Source of the DNA: Muscardinus avellanarius | Lineage: Eukaryota; Chordata; Mammalia; Rodentia; Gliridae | Reading direction: 5' to 3' | Assembly (NCBI GenBank): GCA_963383645.1 | Contig: OY726560.1 | Coordinates: forward strand, 68,883,023-68,947,022 | DNA length: 64,000 nucleotides | In this document: positions 19,331-31,589 of the stretch, piece by piece | Layout of the letters: the number at the start of each line of letters is the position of its first letter | How positions within the stretch are numbered: position 1 is the first letter of the stretch | Notes under the pieces: generated by a model | Databases searched by the model: none | Told to the model about the DNA's origin: nothing | The model's input: only the letters and a program-made list of their open reading frames with translations | Translations under genes and position numbers: made by a program

Positions 19331-21509
19331 GCTGAATTTGTTGATCAGTTCTATAAGTCTTTTGGTTGAATTTGTTGGGTTTTCTATATATAGTATCATG
19401 TCATCTGAAAATAGTGAAAGTTTGAGTTCTTTTTTTCCTATTTGTACTCCTCTGATTTCCTTTCCTTGCCTTATTGCTCTGGCTAGAGTTTCTAGTACTA
19501 TATTGAAGAGAAGTGGTGATAATGGACATCCTTTTCTCATTCCTGTTTTTAGGGGGAATTCTTAAAGTTTTTCCCCATTTAATATATTGTTGGTGGTGGG
19601 CTTATTGTAGATTGCCTTAATAATGTTGAGATATGTTCCTTCTACTCCAATTCTCTGCAGTGTTTTTATCATAAATGGATATTGAATTTTATCAAATGCT
19701 TTTTCAGTGTCTATTGAAATGATCATGTGATTTTTGCCCTTGATTCTGTTTATATGGTGAATTATGTGGATTGATTTTCTTATGTTGAACCAGCCTTGCA
19801 TCCCTGGGATGAACCCTACCTGGTCATGGTGTATGATTTTCTTGATGTGGTTTTGAATGCGTGTTGCTAGTATTTTGTTTAATAGTTTTGCATCCAAGTT
19901 CATCAGAGGTATAGGCCTGTAGTTTTCCTTCCTTGAACTGTCTTTATTCAGTTTGGGTATTAGTGAGATGTTGGCTTCATTGAATGTGTTTGGGAGAGTT
20001 CTGTTTTTTTCTATTTTGTGAAATAGTTTGAGGAGTATTGGGGTTAGCTCTTCTATAAAGGTTTTATAGAATTCACTTGGGAAACCATCTGGTCCTGAAA
20101 TTTTCTTTGATGGTAAGCTCTTTATTGCTGTTTCAATCTCTTTGATTTTTATTGGTTGGTTTAAGTGTTCTATATCTTCTTGACTTAGCTTAGGAAGGTT
20201 GTATTTATCTAGGAAGTTGTTGATTTCCTCCAGATTTTCCATTTTGTTGGAGTATAGTTTTACAAAGTAGTTTCTGATAATCCTCTGGATTTCTTCAATT
20301 TCAGTAGTAATTTCTCCTTTTTCATCCCTTATCTTCATCATTTGGGTTGATTCTCTCTTTTTTTTTAGTTAGGTTGGCTAGTGGTTTATCTATCTTGTTA
20401 ATTTTTTCAAGAAACCAGCTTTTGGTTTTGTTGTTGATTTTCTGTATTGTTTTTTATTCTCTATTCATTAATTTCTGCTCTAATTTTAATAATGTCTTGT
20501 CTTCTATTGGCTTTGGGGTTCAATTGTTCCTGCTTTTCAAGGGCTTTGAGGTGTGTCGTTAGGTCATTTATGTGAAGAGTTTCTGTTTTTCTTATGTGAG
20601 CACTCAGTGCTATAAATTTTCCTCTTAACAATGCCTTCAATGTGTCCCAGAGCTTTTGATATGTTGTATCTTTATTTTTGTTTGTTTCTAGAAATTTCTT
20701 GATTACACCTCTTACATCTTCTATGACCCATTCTTCATTCAGAAGTGTGGTGTTCAGTCTCCACATTTTTATGCTGTTTCTCTGGGTCTTCTTATAGTTG
20801 ATTTCTAGTTTCATTCCATTATGGTCTGAAATGACACAGGGAAGTATGCAACATTTTTTAAATTTGCTAGTGCTCATTTTGTGTTCCAGGATGTGATCTA
20901 TTTTGGAGAGGTTCTGTGAGCAGCTGAGAAAAATGTAAACTGCGCCGTAGTTGGATGAAATATTCTATATGTGTCCAACAGGTCCATTTGGTTGTTGGTG
21001 TTCTTTAGTTCTGAGACATCTTTACCTACCCTTTGTCTGGAAGATCAGTCTACTCTTGTGAGAGGTATGTTGAAGTCTCCCAGTATTATTGTATTTGGAT
21101 TTATGTGTGACTTCATGTCACAAAGAGTTTGATATATGAAAGTAGCTGCACCTATGTTTGGGGCATAGATGTTGATTATTGTTATTTCCTCTTGCTGGAT
21201 TTTTTCTTTTACAAGTAAAATATGACCTACTTTGTCTCTTCTAATAAGTTTGGGTTTGAAGTCTAACTAGTCTGATATCATAGTTGCTACACCTGCTTGT
21301 CTTTGAGTTCCATTAGCATGGAATACCTTGCTCCCGCCCTTTACCTTGAGTTTGTTCCTATCTTTACTTGTAAGGTGTGCTTCTTGTAAGCACCAGATGG
21401 ATGGATTCTGGTTTTTAATCCATTTTGCCACTTTATGTCTCTTTATAGGGGAGTTGAGGCTATTTATATTCAGTGTGATTATAGAGAGATAATTTTTAAT
21501 TCCTAACAT
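19331..21509 (-). pseudogene. L1 ORF2, endonuclease and reverse transcriptase part
   Basis: ORF2 starts at 21509 (MLGIKNYLSIITLNINSLNS). The endonuclease start is clear (CLQEAHLTSKDRNKLKVKG), then broken frames. The RT core is well kept at 20341-19562 ([29 protein letters not shown]) and 19540-19331 ([20 protein letters not shown] in place of FADD). Stops and shifts separate the parts. It continues at 16537 on the far side of composite copy 2. Confidence 0.92.
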
Positions 21510-21574
21510 GTTAAGATTTTATTTCTGCTTGAGATACTGTTTATTTGACTTTGCTTAGTTGTCTGCTGGATGGG

Positions 21575-23807
21575 AAATCTTGTATATGATTTCAATGGCA
21601 CAGGCAACAAAAGGGTAAACAAACTCCATAAAAAATATTGTATATCCAAAGACAATGTAAACAGAGTTAAAAGTTACTGATAGAATGGGATAAAATATTT
21701 CCAAATGCTATATCTGAAGGTATATTAATATGCCAATGAGAAATCCTAAAAAATTAGCAACAATAAAAGCAAATAATACAATTTAGAGATATATAAAAGA
21801 CTAACATGAATAATGAATCTCCAAAGATAACCAATCTTAGTTGTCTGTTGGATGGAAAATCTTGTTTCTCTGGTTCTGGTGTGTGCTACCTATTTCTTCT
21901 TTGCAGTTAATCTCGTTGAGTATTTTCTCTAGTGGTGGTTTTGAAGACATAAATTCCTTCAGTTTCTGTTTGTCATGGAAACTTCTTATTTCCCCATCTA
22001 ATTTGATAGATAGTTTTGCTGGGTAGGAAATTTTTGGCTGGAAGTTGTTTTCTTTCAAAGTTTGGCATATGTTATTCCACACCCTTCTGGCTTTCATGAC
22101 TTGGTTTGGGAAGTCTGGAGTGATTCTAATTGGTTTGCCTCTGAATGTCAAGTGGCCTTTTGTTTTTGTTGTCTTTAAGATTCTCTCCTTGGCTTCCACA
22201 TAGGTCATTTTGACAATTATGTGGTGTGGGGATCCTCTTCTCCGATCCTGTCTAAAGGGAGTTCTTTAAGTTTCCTGGACCTGTGTATCAACCTCTTGCT
22301 CTATGTTTGGAAAATTTTCTGCTATCACTTCCTTTAATAGATTATTGATACCTTTGGTTTCACCTTCTTTTCCCTCCTCTATTCCAATTATTCTTAGGTT
22401 AGCTCTCTTAAAATGGAATCATATTTCTTCAATGTCACATTCCTGCTGCCGGATTTTTTTTTTTGTTTGTTTCTAAATTAGAGACTATGTGTTCATTTTT
22501 GGAGTGATCATCTTCTAGGAGTGAGATTCTATTCTCCATGTGGTCTAATCTGTTGTTTATACTTTTAATTGAGGCCTTTATTTCAATGATTGCATCCTTT
22601 ATCTCTTTTTGATTCTCTCTGAATTTTTTCGAAAGTCCTCTCTTATTTCTCTTATTTCTCTTATTTCAGTTATTTCCCTGATTTGATCTTCTAGAGATCT
22701 CTGAATTTCTGTGTTATCAGGTTCTGATGTTATGGGGTTGTGGACATTCATTGCTCCATTATTATTCCTCTTTCCCATGATTTCGGAAGTTTGTGCCTTC
22801 TCTGGGTTCTTCCCTGGGTCACTACGACTTCACTTAAGGTGCTCTGGATCTCGAGTCTATGGTATCTCAGACCACACTACTTCTTTACTGGGTTGTATCG
22901 TAGAGTCTCAGACCCAGGGAGTCAATCGAGGCTGCTTTAGACCATGGGGGTGCCAGGCAGTGCGTTCTTCCACAGGGAGCTGCAACTCTGGTGTGATATC
23001 TCTACCACCGGCACTCCCCCACTAAGCTGGACTGCAAACATCTCAGACCCAGGGAGACTATCTGTGCAAGTCCCTGGGAGTGCAGTACTTGCATTTCTCC
23101 TCTAGGTGCCACAATTTGACTCACTGTTGTTGAGTGCACTGATGGAGCTGTAGTGGACTCAGTGAACTCGCTGCTGCCGATGTTGGCAATATGGCGCCAC
23201 TGCCACGCCCTTGGCTGTGAGGCTGGCATATCTCTTCTCTGGTTTTGAGCTCTGCTCTTAGTCCCTGCAGGGTATGGTGAGCCCGGCCCCTGGGAGCTTT
23301 AGATACTCCTTGCTCTGACAAAACTGCCTAATTCAGTCTGGCTCTTCCATGGCTTCTTGCCTCAGCTCGCTGTCCTCCCCCCTCCTCTCTGGAGCCTGGT
23401 GGCTTATTGAGTGTGCTGTTCTGGAGCCATTCGGTGAACTTGTCACTGCTGCTGGCAGTATGGTGCGGCTGCCACATCCTTAGCCATGAGGCTGGCATAT
23501 CTTCTCTGGTTTTCATCTCAGTTCTGAGTCCCCCTCCTCTCTGGCTCCTGGTGCTGCGAGGGAAGATGTTACTGGTGCATCTCTGCGCCATGGCTCTGGC
23601 CGCCTCACTGTGAGCTGGTTTTTTTCTGCTGTCTGGTTGTTCTTGCATCCCTCTTTTTCTCTGCCCCTTGTATTTACTGTTTTTATTTCTCTGCTGATGG
23701 TGTTTTGGTTTTTTTTGTTTTTTGGCTATGAGAGGCTCTAATTTTGTGGTAATAGAGATCGATTGTTAGTGGGACTAGTAAGCGCCACTTTTCTCTGTCG
23801 CCATCCC
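21575..23807 (-). mobile_element. HAL1/L1 5' part, copy 3 (3'-truncated), joined to L1 ORF2
   Basis: It holds a long 5'UTR (about 22,780-23,807) with a duplicated GC-rich module, a broken ORF1, and about 210 bp of the same antisense old L1 piece as copies 1 and 2 (21,580-21,790). It then meets the start of a normal L1 ORF1-ORF2 spacer. TTAGTTGTCTG(C/T)TGGATGG occurs on both sides of the captured piece (about 21557 and 21838). Confidence 0.75.
21837..22778 (-). pseudogene. L1 ORF1, broken (copy 3)
   Basis: The C-terminal 120 codons are open (RILKTTKTKGHLTFRGKPIR, YPAKLSIKLDGEIRS) and end at the usual stop after FHPTDN. The N-terminal half holds frameshifts and a T-run near 22455. It is more diverged from copies 1 and 2 than they are from each other. 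Confidence 0.85.
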
Positions 23808-23959
23808 CTCTAGAAATTTTAAATATAGTGTGTTGTGAATAGGAGGCTTTAACTGTTATCATTTGAGTCATGGAAACTACTTGGAAGCTAATTCAATACT
23901 AATATATTGATATTGTAAATCAAATATATAATTATGTATCTATATTAAAATATAGACCT

Positions 23960-24139
23960 TCAGTCAGATGTTGTGGCTAACTCCTGTTATTCCAGTAATT
24001 TGAAGGATTGACAGAAGGACCTGGAGTTTGAGGACAACAAACAAGACTCTTAAAAGTATAGTGAGACTGTGATAAAGTATATATATAAAGGCTGGGCTAT
24101 AGCTTGGAGGTAGAATGTCCCTGTGTTCAATCTCCAGTG

Positions 24140-24141
<2 letters not shown>
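23960..24141 (+). mobile_element. Decayed B1-dID-type SINE
   Basis: The B1 head is degenerate. The ID tail is clear (GGCTATAGCTTGGAGGTAGA). Confidence 0.7.

Positions 24142-24183
<42 letters not shown>
24142..24183 (+). repeat. (CA)n microsatellite at a SINE 3' end
   Basis: It starts in the SINE tail (CCAGTGCTACACACA). Confidence 0.95.
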
Positions 24184-24185
<2 letters not shown>

Positions 24186-24654
24186 TCATTAATGCTATTT
24201 GTCATGTGTTATTTAACAATGGAGATATGACCTGATAAATGCAAGTATCCTCTAAAATGGGGGAGAATGAACAAATTTGAAGCTATACAATTAGAGTTCA
24301 CATTCCTGTCACTTAAAGTACAGGTTGACTAATACTAGTGCCTGAATAGATATCAGGTTAAGTGATTCAGGAGCAAAAGCTACCATTGAGAAACAAACTT
24401 GTGAGCTCATCTCACATTACTAAAAGCCAAGAAAAAATTACTCCACATAAAGAAAACTTGACCTGTGTCCCCAGTCTGTTAGTATATTATTAATGTTGTG
24501 AGTCATTGTTCTCTACAGGATAACATTTGGTTGCTATCTGCATCACTATTATGGAGGCTTTATACAACATATTCATCTTTTATTGGGTTTAAAAGGTCAC
24601 TTGTGACCTAAGTGTTTGCCAAATTCCCCTTCTCTTTTCTTCTCTCTTTGTTTT
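24184..24654. other. Unassigned sequence
   Basis: No gene or repeat recognised. Confidence 0.35.
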
Positions 24655-24846
24655 ATTTTTGTGGTACTGGAATGAACCCAGGGGCATTCTACCTCTGAGC
24701 TACACACCCAGCCCTTCTTATTTTTCATTTTAAGACAGAGTATCACTAGGTTGCTGAAGTTCTCACCAAGTTGCTGAAGCTGTCCTCATCTTTTGATCCT
24801 CTTTCTCAGCCTCTCAGTGTACAGTTGTATACCACCATGCCTGGCC
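24655..24846 (-). mobile_element. B1-dID-type SINE
   Basis: Antisense ID (TGTGGTACTGGAATGAACCC) and B1 ending in ACCACCATGCCTGGCCC. Confidence 0.88.
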
Positions 24847-25545
24847 CTTCTCTTTTCTTGTATTCAATGAAGGTATGTGTTTGGTTTGCTATACTCCAAA
24901 TGATTCCGAGTTCTGAAAGACATGCTTAACACTAAGGATGTGATAAGGATACACATGTGTCTCTTGGGCTTGCTGTCATGTATGTTGTTGGACACATTTA
25001 ACATACTTGGGTCTTCATCTGATTCTGGACATGACTCACATCTTTAGCCAGGCTTCTCTGTCTGGAGCAGAGAGGAACAACAGGGAGAATGTGCCCACCT
25101 CATATTTAACTTTCCAGTGAAGGAGATAAACTTGCTCCTCTTTCCTGGATAAAAAGTCTGTCACTGGAGTTTATGTACTGTTTCTGACTATTCTTCTACG
25201 GATTTGCACCTAAGTAGCATAAGTTCTCACATGTTTGTAGCCACAGATTTGTCGGTTCATGTTCTCTGTACCGCTGCCTTGATCATGCCGATCATGCAGC
25301 CAAAGACAGCTAGGTTTGGAAACGTTTTATGAATTATTGCAATAGTGATAGGGATCTGATTCTAGTACTGTGTCTTTCTGTGGCTAGACAGAATTCTAGT
25401 GGCCTATGCATGCGGCAAAATGCAGGCAATTCATCTTTCTTTCTGTACTTCTCTAACTCCCCCTTCATCATTGGCTGGTCAATTTGGAATTCACTCCAGA
25501 TCCATGCTAAGTGTGAGGTCAGCCCTGAGTCTTTGCCCCTATAAA
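24847..25545. other. Unassigned sequence
   Basis: This is mixed-composition single-copy-looking sequence without a convincing open frame or repeat. Confidence 0.35.
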
Positions 25546-25858
25546 CCCATTGCTGTGGCTTGAATAAGGATCCACCAAAATCTCATGTGTTAAGTAAAGA
25601 CGTGGTTCCCAGCCTGCAGTGCCCTTGGGAGGTGATGGGACCTTTAGGAGGTGGGACTTAGTGGAAGGAAGTTAGGTCACTGAAGGTGTGCCTCTGAAGG
25701 GGATATTCAAACCCCACCCCATTCTTTCTTTCTCTTTGCTTCCTGTTCACCAAGATGGAGTACTACATATTTCATCCCTACTCACTGCCTCACACAGGCC
25801 CAAAGTAATAGATGTATGACTACAGACTGAAACCTGTAAAACTGCAAGCCAAAATAAA

Positions 25859-25975
25859 CCTTTCTTTCTTTCTCTCTTTCTTTCCTTCTTTCTCTATTTA
25901 TATCACTTTCTTTCTTTCTCTTTCTTTCTTCCTTTATCTCTTTCCCTCCCTTCCTTTCCTTTCCTTCTTTCTACA
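25859..25975 (+). repeat. CTTT/CCTT-rich simple repeat
   Basis: A pyrimidine run directly after the LTR AATAAACC, joined to the following antisense SINE. Confidence 0.9.
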
Positions 25976-26158
25976 AAGGCTCAAACCCAAGGGTATTTAC
26001 TTCCAATCTACACCCCCAATCCTTTTTAATTTTTTTCTTTAAACAAGGCCTTGCTACATTGCTGAGAGTCTCACTAAGTTGATAAGGCTAGCCTTGAATC
26101 CATGATCCTTCTGTCTCAGTCTCCCAAAAACCATGATTACAGGCCATAGTACCTGGCA
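25976..26158 (-). mobile_element. B1-dID-type SINE in a MaLR LTR
   Basis: Antisense ID (GGCTCAAACCCAAGGGTA) and B1 (CTCAGTCTCCCAAAAACC). Confidence 0.75.
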
Positions 26159-26517
26159 ACCTTTCCACTTTTAATAGATTATCTCAAGTATTTTGTCACG
26201 GAGATGGAAAGCTAACTAACAGTTCCAGTGCTACCCACACTGGCCCTGCCTGGAAGTGCCCACAAAAGATGGCATTCCTCTGTCTCCAAGAACTGTTTGT
26301 GTCTCCAAAATAAGAACTTTTGAGTGTGTCACCGTGACACCTGTCTGCTCTGCCTACATTCTATGTAAGAAGTCTCATCTTTTAAGACAGGAGGTCAGCC
26401 ACAAGACAGAGACTATTATCTGGCTTTAGATATAACTGAGTGCTTTAGTCTTCATCAACAGGAACACATCTCTACATCCGGGTTTTAGAAAAAACTTTAA
26501 AGTCAACAAACACCAGC

Positions 26518-26715
26518 TTTGCATGGTGGTACATGCCTGCCATCCCAGTATGTGGGAGGCTGAGGTAGGAGGTTCACAGGTTCAAGGCCAGCCCGGTAAC
26601 TTAATGAGACTATCAGCAACTGAGTGAGACCCTGCCACAAAATAAAATCATAAATAAAAAGGTTTTGGAGTTGGAGTGTAGTTTAGAGGTACAATACCTC
26701 TTGGATCAATCCAGT
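26518..26715 (+). mobile_element. B1-dID-type SINE
   Basis: The head is CTTTGCATGGTGGTACATGC and the tail is GAGTGTAGTTTAGAGGTAC. An alternating CATG/CA repeat follows at 26716-26765. Confidence 0.85.
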
Positions 26716-26765
26716 GATGCACATGTGCATGCACGTGTGCATGCACACACACACACACACACACA
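26716..26765 (+). repeat. (CATG)/(AC)n purine-pyrimidine repeat at a SINE 3' end
   Basis: GCACATGTGCATGCACGTGT followed by an AC run; it alternates purine and pyrimidine throughout. Confidence 0.9.
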
Positions 26766-26917
26766 ATCAGCAAACACTAAGATCTTTGTCCCTGCCATTC
26801 TTCACCTTTTCATTAGCCCAAGCTTATGCTTTCCTTTTTCACATCTATATTTTCATTCTAGGTCCTAAGATCCCAGATATTTGTTCTTTTGAGCCTTTGG
26901 CTATTTCTTTTTATGTT

Positions 26918-27150
26918 GTTGTTGTTGTTGTTGTTTGTGTGGGTATGTGTGGTGCTGGGGATGGGGATGGGACCCAGAGACCTTCTACCTCCTGGCTGTG
27001 CTCCCAGACCTGTTTTCTTATTTTGAAACAGAGTCCCACTGATTTGCTGAGGGATTCACCAAGTTGCTGAGGCTGGCTTCAAACATGCAAACTTCCTGTC
27101 TCAGCCTCCCAAGTACTGAGAGTACAGGCATACACCACCACACTCGGCTC
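26918..27150 (-). mobile_element. B1-dID-type SINE with a (GTT)n tail
   Basis: GTT repeats mark the modified A-tail. Antisense ID (GGGATGGGACCCAGAGACC) and B1 follow, ending in CCACCACACTCGGCTC. Confidence 0.88.
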
Positions 27151-27535
27151 ATTTCTTTCCTTTTATTCCAGGCATCCCACCTCACACCCTTTACCTGTTT
27201 TCCCCACACTCACAGGAACTTTCACTAAGTAGCCACCTCTCCCAGGACTTCCTCTTCCCCTTCATCCCCTACACTGCTAAGCAACATATTGCTTCTCCTG
27301 CTCCAGGAGATTATTATACCTGACATTTGCTGTTGCCAAGATTTACTTCCCATTTGGTCCCATGGTGGGGGCCTAAAGCTTTGCCCCCATCTTTTAATAC
27401 CACCATATTCCCTCATGCCAGGACTCACTCAGCCTCACAGTCTCACAGCTGTCTGCTTTTCTGTATTTCTTTCAGCCACTCACTCCCATGCCAAGCCCCA
27501 GTGAGGCCCCCTTTCTCATACTTTCAATTTCAGCA
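27151..27535. other. Unassigned pyrimidine-rich sequence
   Basis: C/T-rich single-copy-looking sequence; I recognise nothing in it. Confidence 0.3.
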
Positions 27536-27537
27536 CC

Positions 27538-27716
27538 CTGCCTAGCACAGTGGTACACAACTATGATCCCAGTATATGGTAGGATGAGACAGGAGGTCTG
27601 CAGGTTTGAAGCCAGCCTCAGAAACTTAGCAAGACCATTACAAAATACAAAATGAAAAGGGTTGGGGGTATAGTTCAAAGGTAGAATCCCCAGGTTCAGT
27701 CCTCAGTATAAAAAAC
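27538..27716 (+). mobile_element. B1-dID-type SINE, decayed
   Basis: CTAGCACAGTGGTACACAAC head; GGGGGTATAGTTCAAAGGTA tail. Confidence 0.8.
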
Positions 27717-28529
27717 ATCAGTACCCCACCCCCTAGCCACGTTCTTGTGATGCCTGTTCTGCATTCTCTCTCTCTGCAGCACACTCTCCAGCCTTACTGA
27801 AGGTGTCAGTTCCTGGGCACTTCTCCATTTGACAGTCTATCAGCAATTCTCTGGCCTTGTAACTTTTTCCATTTAGCTTAGACCTCCTCTAACAATTGCC
27901 ATCAATTCTACTTTTCCTGTGAAACCATTAGCCTTTTCTCATTACATACTCTAACTGGTAAATCTTGATAAAAGAAACTCACAACTTAAAATATATAGCC
28001 TCATACCGCTGGGTCCTCCCCAGTCACTGAACATACAATCAGAATCAATTGTACCACTCTTGTGCCAAAGATTTCTTTTACAAATGAACTATTCTATCAA
28101 AATTTGTTCAAGCTTAAAGGAACAATTTGTTGTGATGTCCTTTTTGTTAACTTTCATAAACATTGTGTGCCTTTTTAATCATGAAATATATTAGTGCATC
28201 TTTTTCCATTTAAACATGCAGAAATGTCATGCTATATTTGACATAGTATCTCTTACACAAGAAATGGCAAATATACTTCTTTTTCATGCCAATTCCAATT
28301 GTTTGTAGTACCAATGACTCATGTGTATTGGCTACTGGACACAGAACACATGACTTGCTAACATTATTTAGTAAAGGACTAGATAAGGTAGAGAGTTTGG
28401 AACAATTTTCTAAACACTGCTTGGCTGACATGTATTCAGCCTTCAATTTCAGCCTAAATAGAAAAGCCTCAGAGACTATCCACTCCCAGCCTGACTAGTT
28501 CTTATTGTAGCCTCCTTAAAGTAGTTGCT
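27717..28529. other. Unassigned sequence
   Basis: No gene or repeat recognised over about 800 bp. Confidence 0.35.
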
Positions 28530-28665
28530 AACTAGAATCTCTGCCCAGTAGATCATAAGCACCTCTCAGGAATTCTTGCCTGCCGTGTACCCTTGTACCC
28601 TCTGCTCAGTAATGTGTCTTGCACACAGCAAGTGCTTAATAAATACTTGCTGAATATACATCTGG
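28530..28665 (+). mobile_element. L2-like 3' end
   Basis: It ends in ACAGCAAGTGCTTAATAAAT / ACTTGCTGAAT after CTCTGCTCAGTAATGTGTCT, the known 3' signature of L2/CR1-type LINEs. Confidence 0.65.
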
Positions 28666-28809
28666 TTCCAGCCTACAAGTTCAAACCTGTTCTCTAACCA
28701 AATAAGGCCACTTACTATTTTCCTAAAAGTTCCACATACCCCGACTTTCATTCCTATAGACTCACAGTGGGCCTAGACCCCAAACCAGCATGTGTTGATG
28801 AGTTATGTC

Positions 28810-28890
28810 CTCTAAGGTCTCTTCTTTCTTCTTCTCTTTTCCTTTTTCCTTTTTTTTCTTTTCTTTCTTTTTTTCTTTTATTCTTTTTTT
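28810..28890 (+). repeat. CTTT-rich simple repeat
   Basis: A pyrimidine run that joins the tail side of an antisense SINE. Confidence 0.85.
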
Positions 28891-29062
28891 CTTTTTGGTG
28901 CTAGGTATTGAACTCAGGGACATTCTACCTCTGAGATACAACCCAGCCCTTTTTTATTTTGAAATAGTGTCTTGTTAAATTGCTGGGGCTGGCCTCCAGC
29001 CTGTGATCCTCCTGTCTCAGTCTCAATTATTGGGATTTCAGTCTTGAGCTACACCGGCCTCT
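28891..29062 (-). mobile_element. B1-dID-type SINE
   Basis: Antisense ID (GGTGCTAGGTATTGAACTCA) and a B1 part ending in GAGCTACACCGGCC. Confidence 0.85.
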
Positions 29063-30005
29063 AAGGTCTATTTCTAATTCTTTCTTCTCCAAGGAGCATT
29101 TTCTGATCTTCTTTTCCCATTTTGGAACTCTTAAACACACCATCCCTCCTTTTTATGTACTTTTAGAACTGGAAGAGACCTTAAATTTGATTTATTCCAA
29201 TTCTCAAATTCAACATAGGTGAAAGAAGAGCCCCAAAGCATCTAGGGTGTCCTACACGGTGACTCTACTGGGTGCAGGACTTGAGCTTACAAATCAAACC
29301 TGTGTCCTTTTCCCTGCACAGTACCACCATCCTCAGGTAGGCGGCCAAGAGTGCTTTGTCAGCTGAGAGTCCTAACACATCTGACAGGTGTAAATCTAAT
29401 TAATCTCAGTAGGGATGCTTGCCATTTAAAAATTCTGTCCAACTTTCTGGAAATACTCTGATTCACTGTGGGTTATTTTCGTAAATATAATATTCATTAA
29501 TCAGAAATGGTCACAGTGAAATGCAGCTCTATTAATGCATAGTACTTGAGGGACACTTATCTGTTTCACAAATGGGAGCTGACCATCTTAGCCTAGAGTA
29601 TAAGAAAAAAAATCACTTTAAAGCCAAATACATCAGGATATTAATTTCCAAAGAGAAGCGTTTATGAGCTTTTCAATAGAATCTAGAACTGATGTCATTT
29701 TCTGAACTAAATTACAGCTTTCAGCTTTTATGTTTAAAGCATTTAGCACAGTTTGAAGAGTAGCTGGGACAGCAGTCTATACTCTCTATGACCCCCACAG
29801 TGCTTTGTTAATTTCCATTGCTGTCCTGTTGCCTGCTCTTCTTTTGGTTTAACCTGATAACACATTTTATTGTCAATGAACCTATTATGAGTGAAGGGTT
29901 CAGCATCCCTTACAAAAGATAACATATAATGGTGAATGTAACATTGCTCTAGCCAGCTTTTGTTTTCTTATTTTCTGAACATCTTAGCATCATCCTGTCT
30001 GTTCT
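29063..30005. other. Mostly unassigned; possible ancient repeat at 29165-29335
   Basis: The segment 29165-29335 (GGAAGAGACCTTAAATTTGA and GGTGAAAGAAGAGCCCC) resembles an old mammalian interspersed repeat but is too diverged to name. The rest shows nothing. Confidence 0.3.
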
Positions 30006-30009
30006 TTTG

Positions 30010-30112
30010 ATTGGTACATTTCAGTCATACATCTTAATGGAGTACAAGATGTTAGTGGTATACATGCACACATCACTTTAGCCTTACTCAGTCCCCACCC
30101 CAGAATGATACT
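30010..30112 (-). mobile_element. Short L1-type 3' tail fragment
   Basis: GATTGGTACATTTCAGTCAT, GGAGTACAAGAT and TACATGCACACATCAC match the tail seen at 4441, 13384, 16600 and 41431. Almost the whole element is missing. Confidence 0.6.
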
Positions 30113-31267
30113 CATCTTTCAAGGCCCAGCCAAGTTCATGAATGGTGCCAAAGAATTCTTACACTCTCAACAGTGATTTCTCCATCTGCTGAATCTTAAG
30201 CTATGCGTGAGACTTCACACCAGAAACAGCATGAATACGCAGATGTATACGGAGATGGGTGGAACCCACTCTGCTGGTACATACAGTACTGAAACACTAG
30301 GCAAAAAATATAGAAGAAAGTCTGCTAATTTTGCGTACCCAATATTCTAAGATGGGAGTGCTTGAGGGTATGAAAATTTCTAATAATCTTGAAGTTAGAA
30401 TATAGCTGATATAAGAAGAGAGTCTGGGATAAGAAGACTTAAAATTTGAATTTCCTATAGGCAGCTCTGCTATTTAGACAGGTAAAGATGATGAAGGTTA
30501 TGTTTCCAGAAGTTGACAGGAAAATGAAATTGTCATGGAAAAAGAGAAAGGGAAGACTGATCAGAGAACATTAGTGTATATTAAATGCTACTATATGTCA
30601 GGAATTATTTTAAGCACTTTATTTTATTTTTACTTAATTCCTATGACCATACTGTGAATTCATATGACAATGCTGTGTTGGAATATGTGTGAGGATGGTT
30701 TGGCCAAAGTTTCAGATGAGCTGATGTTTATAGAGAGATTGCTAGCCAACAATTCTTGTATGCATGTCTGCATGAAGGCGGAAGGTAGATGATTCCTAGA
30801 AAACCAACAAACAGTGTGGGAATTATTGTAGTGGTTGGTCAGGCTTTTGCCGTGTGACTGTCCCTGATCAAGAAGAACTGTCATATAAATTTCTCATCTG
30901 GCTAGAAAAGAAAAAGTTGGAAAAATTCCACAAATTTTAGCTTAGTGTAGTAGTCACAGTAACTTGTCTTTAAGGATGCTTATAATACCAGTGTTATTAT
31001 TAAGCTGGTAAAGGCACAAAATAGAATTACAATTCAATTATAATAGTAGACACAAAGTTCTGGAACTAAAAGTTATGATTATATGAAATACCAAGTAAGA
31101 CTATGCAGTTTTATGTGATGTAATAATAACTCCAAAAGGCTTAAACATTTTTACATGAAATAGTGATTTATGATGGATACTGACTGGACAGATTTTAGAA
31201 GTGTAAGCTATTAGAGGCTTCAGCAGGCTTTCTGTCCTGGGAGAAGGACTTTATTTAAATATGTCTT
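30113..31267. other. Unassigned AT-rich sequence, weak MIR/L2-like trace near 30600
   Basis: GTCAGGAATTATTTTAAGCA around 30598 hints at an old MIR/L2 relic. Otherwise I see nothing over 1.1 kb. Confidence 0.3.
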
Positions 31268-31488
31268 GGGCCAGGCATGGTGGCACACACTTGTAATTCC
31301 AGCATTTGAGAGGCTGAGACAGGAGACTCTCGGTTCTCCAAAAGCCACAGCTACTTAGTAAGGCCCTTTGCAACTCAGTGAGACCCTGTATCAAAATAAA
31401 GAATAAAAAATAAGGCTGGGGATGTGGCTTGGAGGTAGAATGCTTCTAGTTTAATCCCCAGTACTGCAAAAAAAAAAAAAAAAAGAAA
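31268..31488 (+). mobile_element. B1-dID-type SINE
   Basis: GGCCAGGCATGGTGGCACAC head, ID tail GGGGATGTGGCTTGGAGGTA, A-run at 31468-31484. Confidence 0.92.
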
Positions 31489-31589
31489 GAAAGATGATGA
31501 TGTCTCGATAGACCTTTTCTCTAGGCTCCTTGAAATCTCAACAACAGAAAGAAAAAAAAAAAGACCACAGCTCTCCATAGCAAAGTGTT

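Larger units (their letters stand above)
25549..26222 (+). mobile_element. MaLR-type LTR, split by a CT-rich repeat and a SINE
   Basis: It has the typical solo-LTR word order TGGCTTGAATAAGGATCC, AGGAGGTGGGACTTAGTGG, AAGTTAGGTCACTG, then AAACTGCAAGCCAAAATAAA (polyadenylation signal), and after the insertions TTTTGTCACGGAGATGG and AAGCTAACTAACAG. This matches the ERVL-MaLR LTR pattern; the subfamily is not determined. Confidence 0.72.

Noticed and set aside
19331..21509. An autonomous, active L1
   Set aside because: ORF2 has several stops and shifts and is split by another insertion. No ORF2 in the window is complete.
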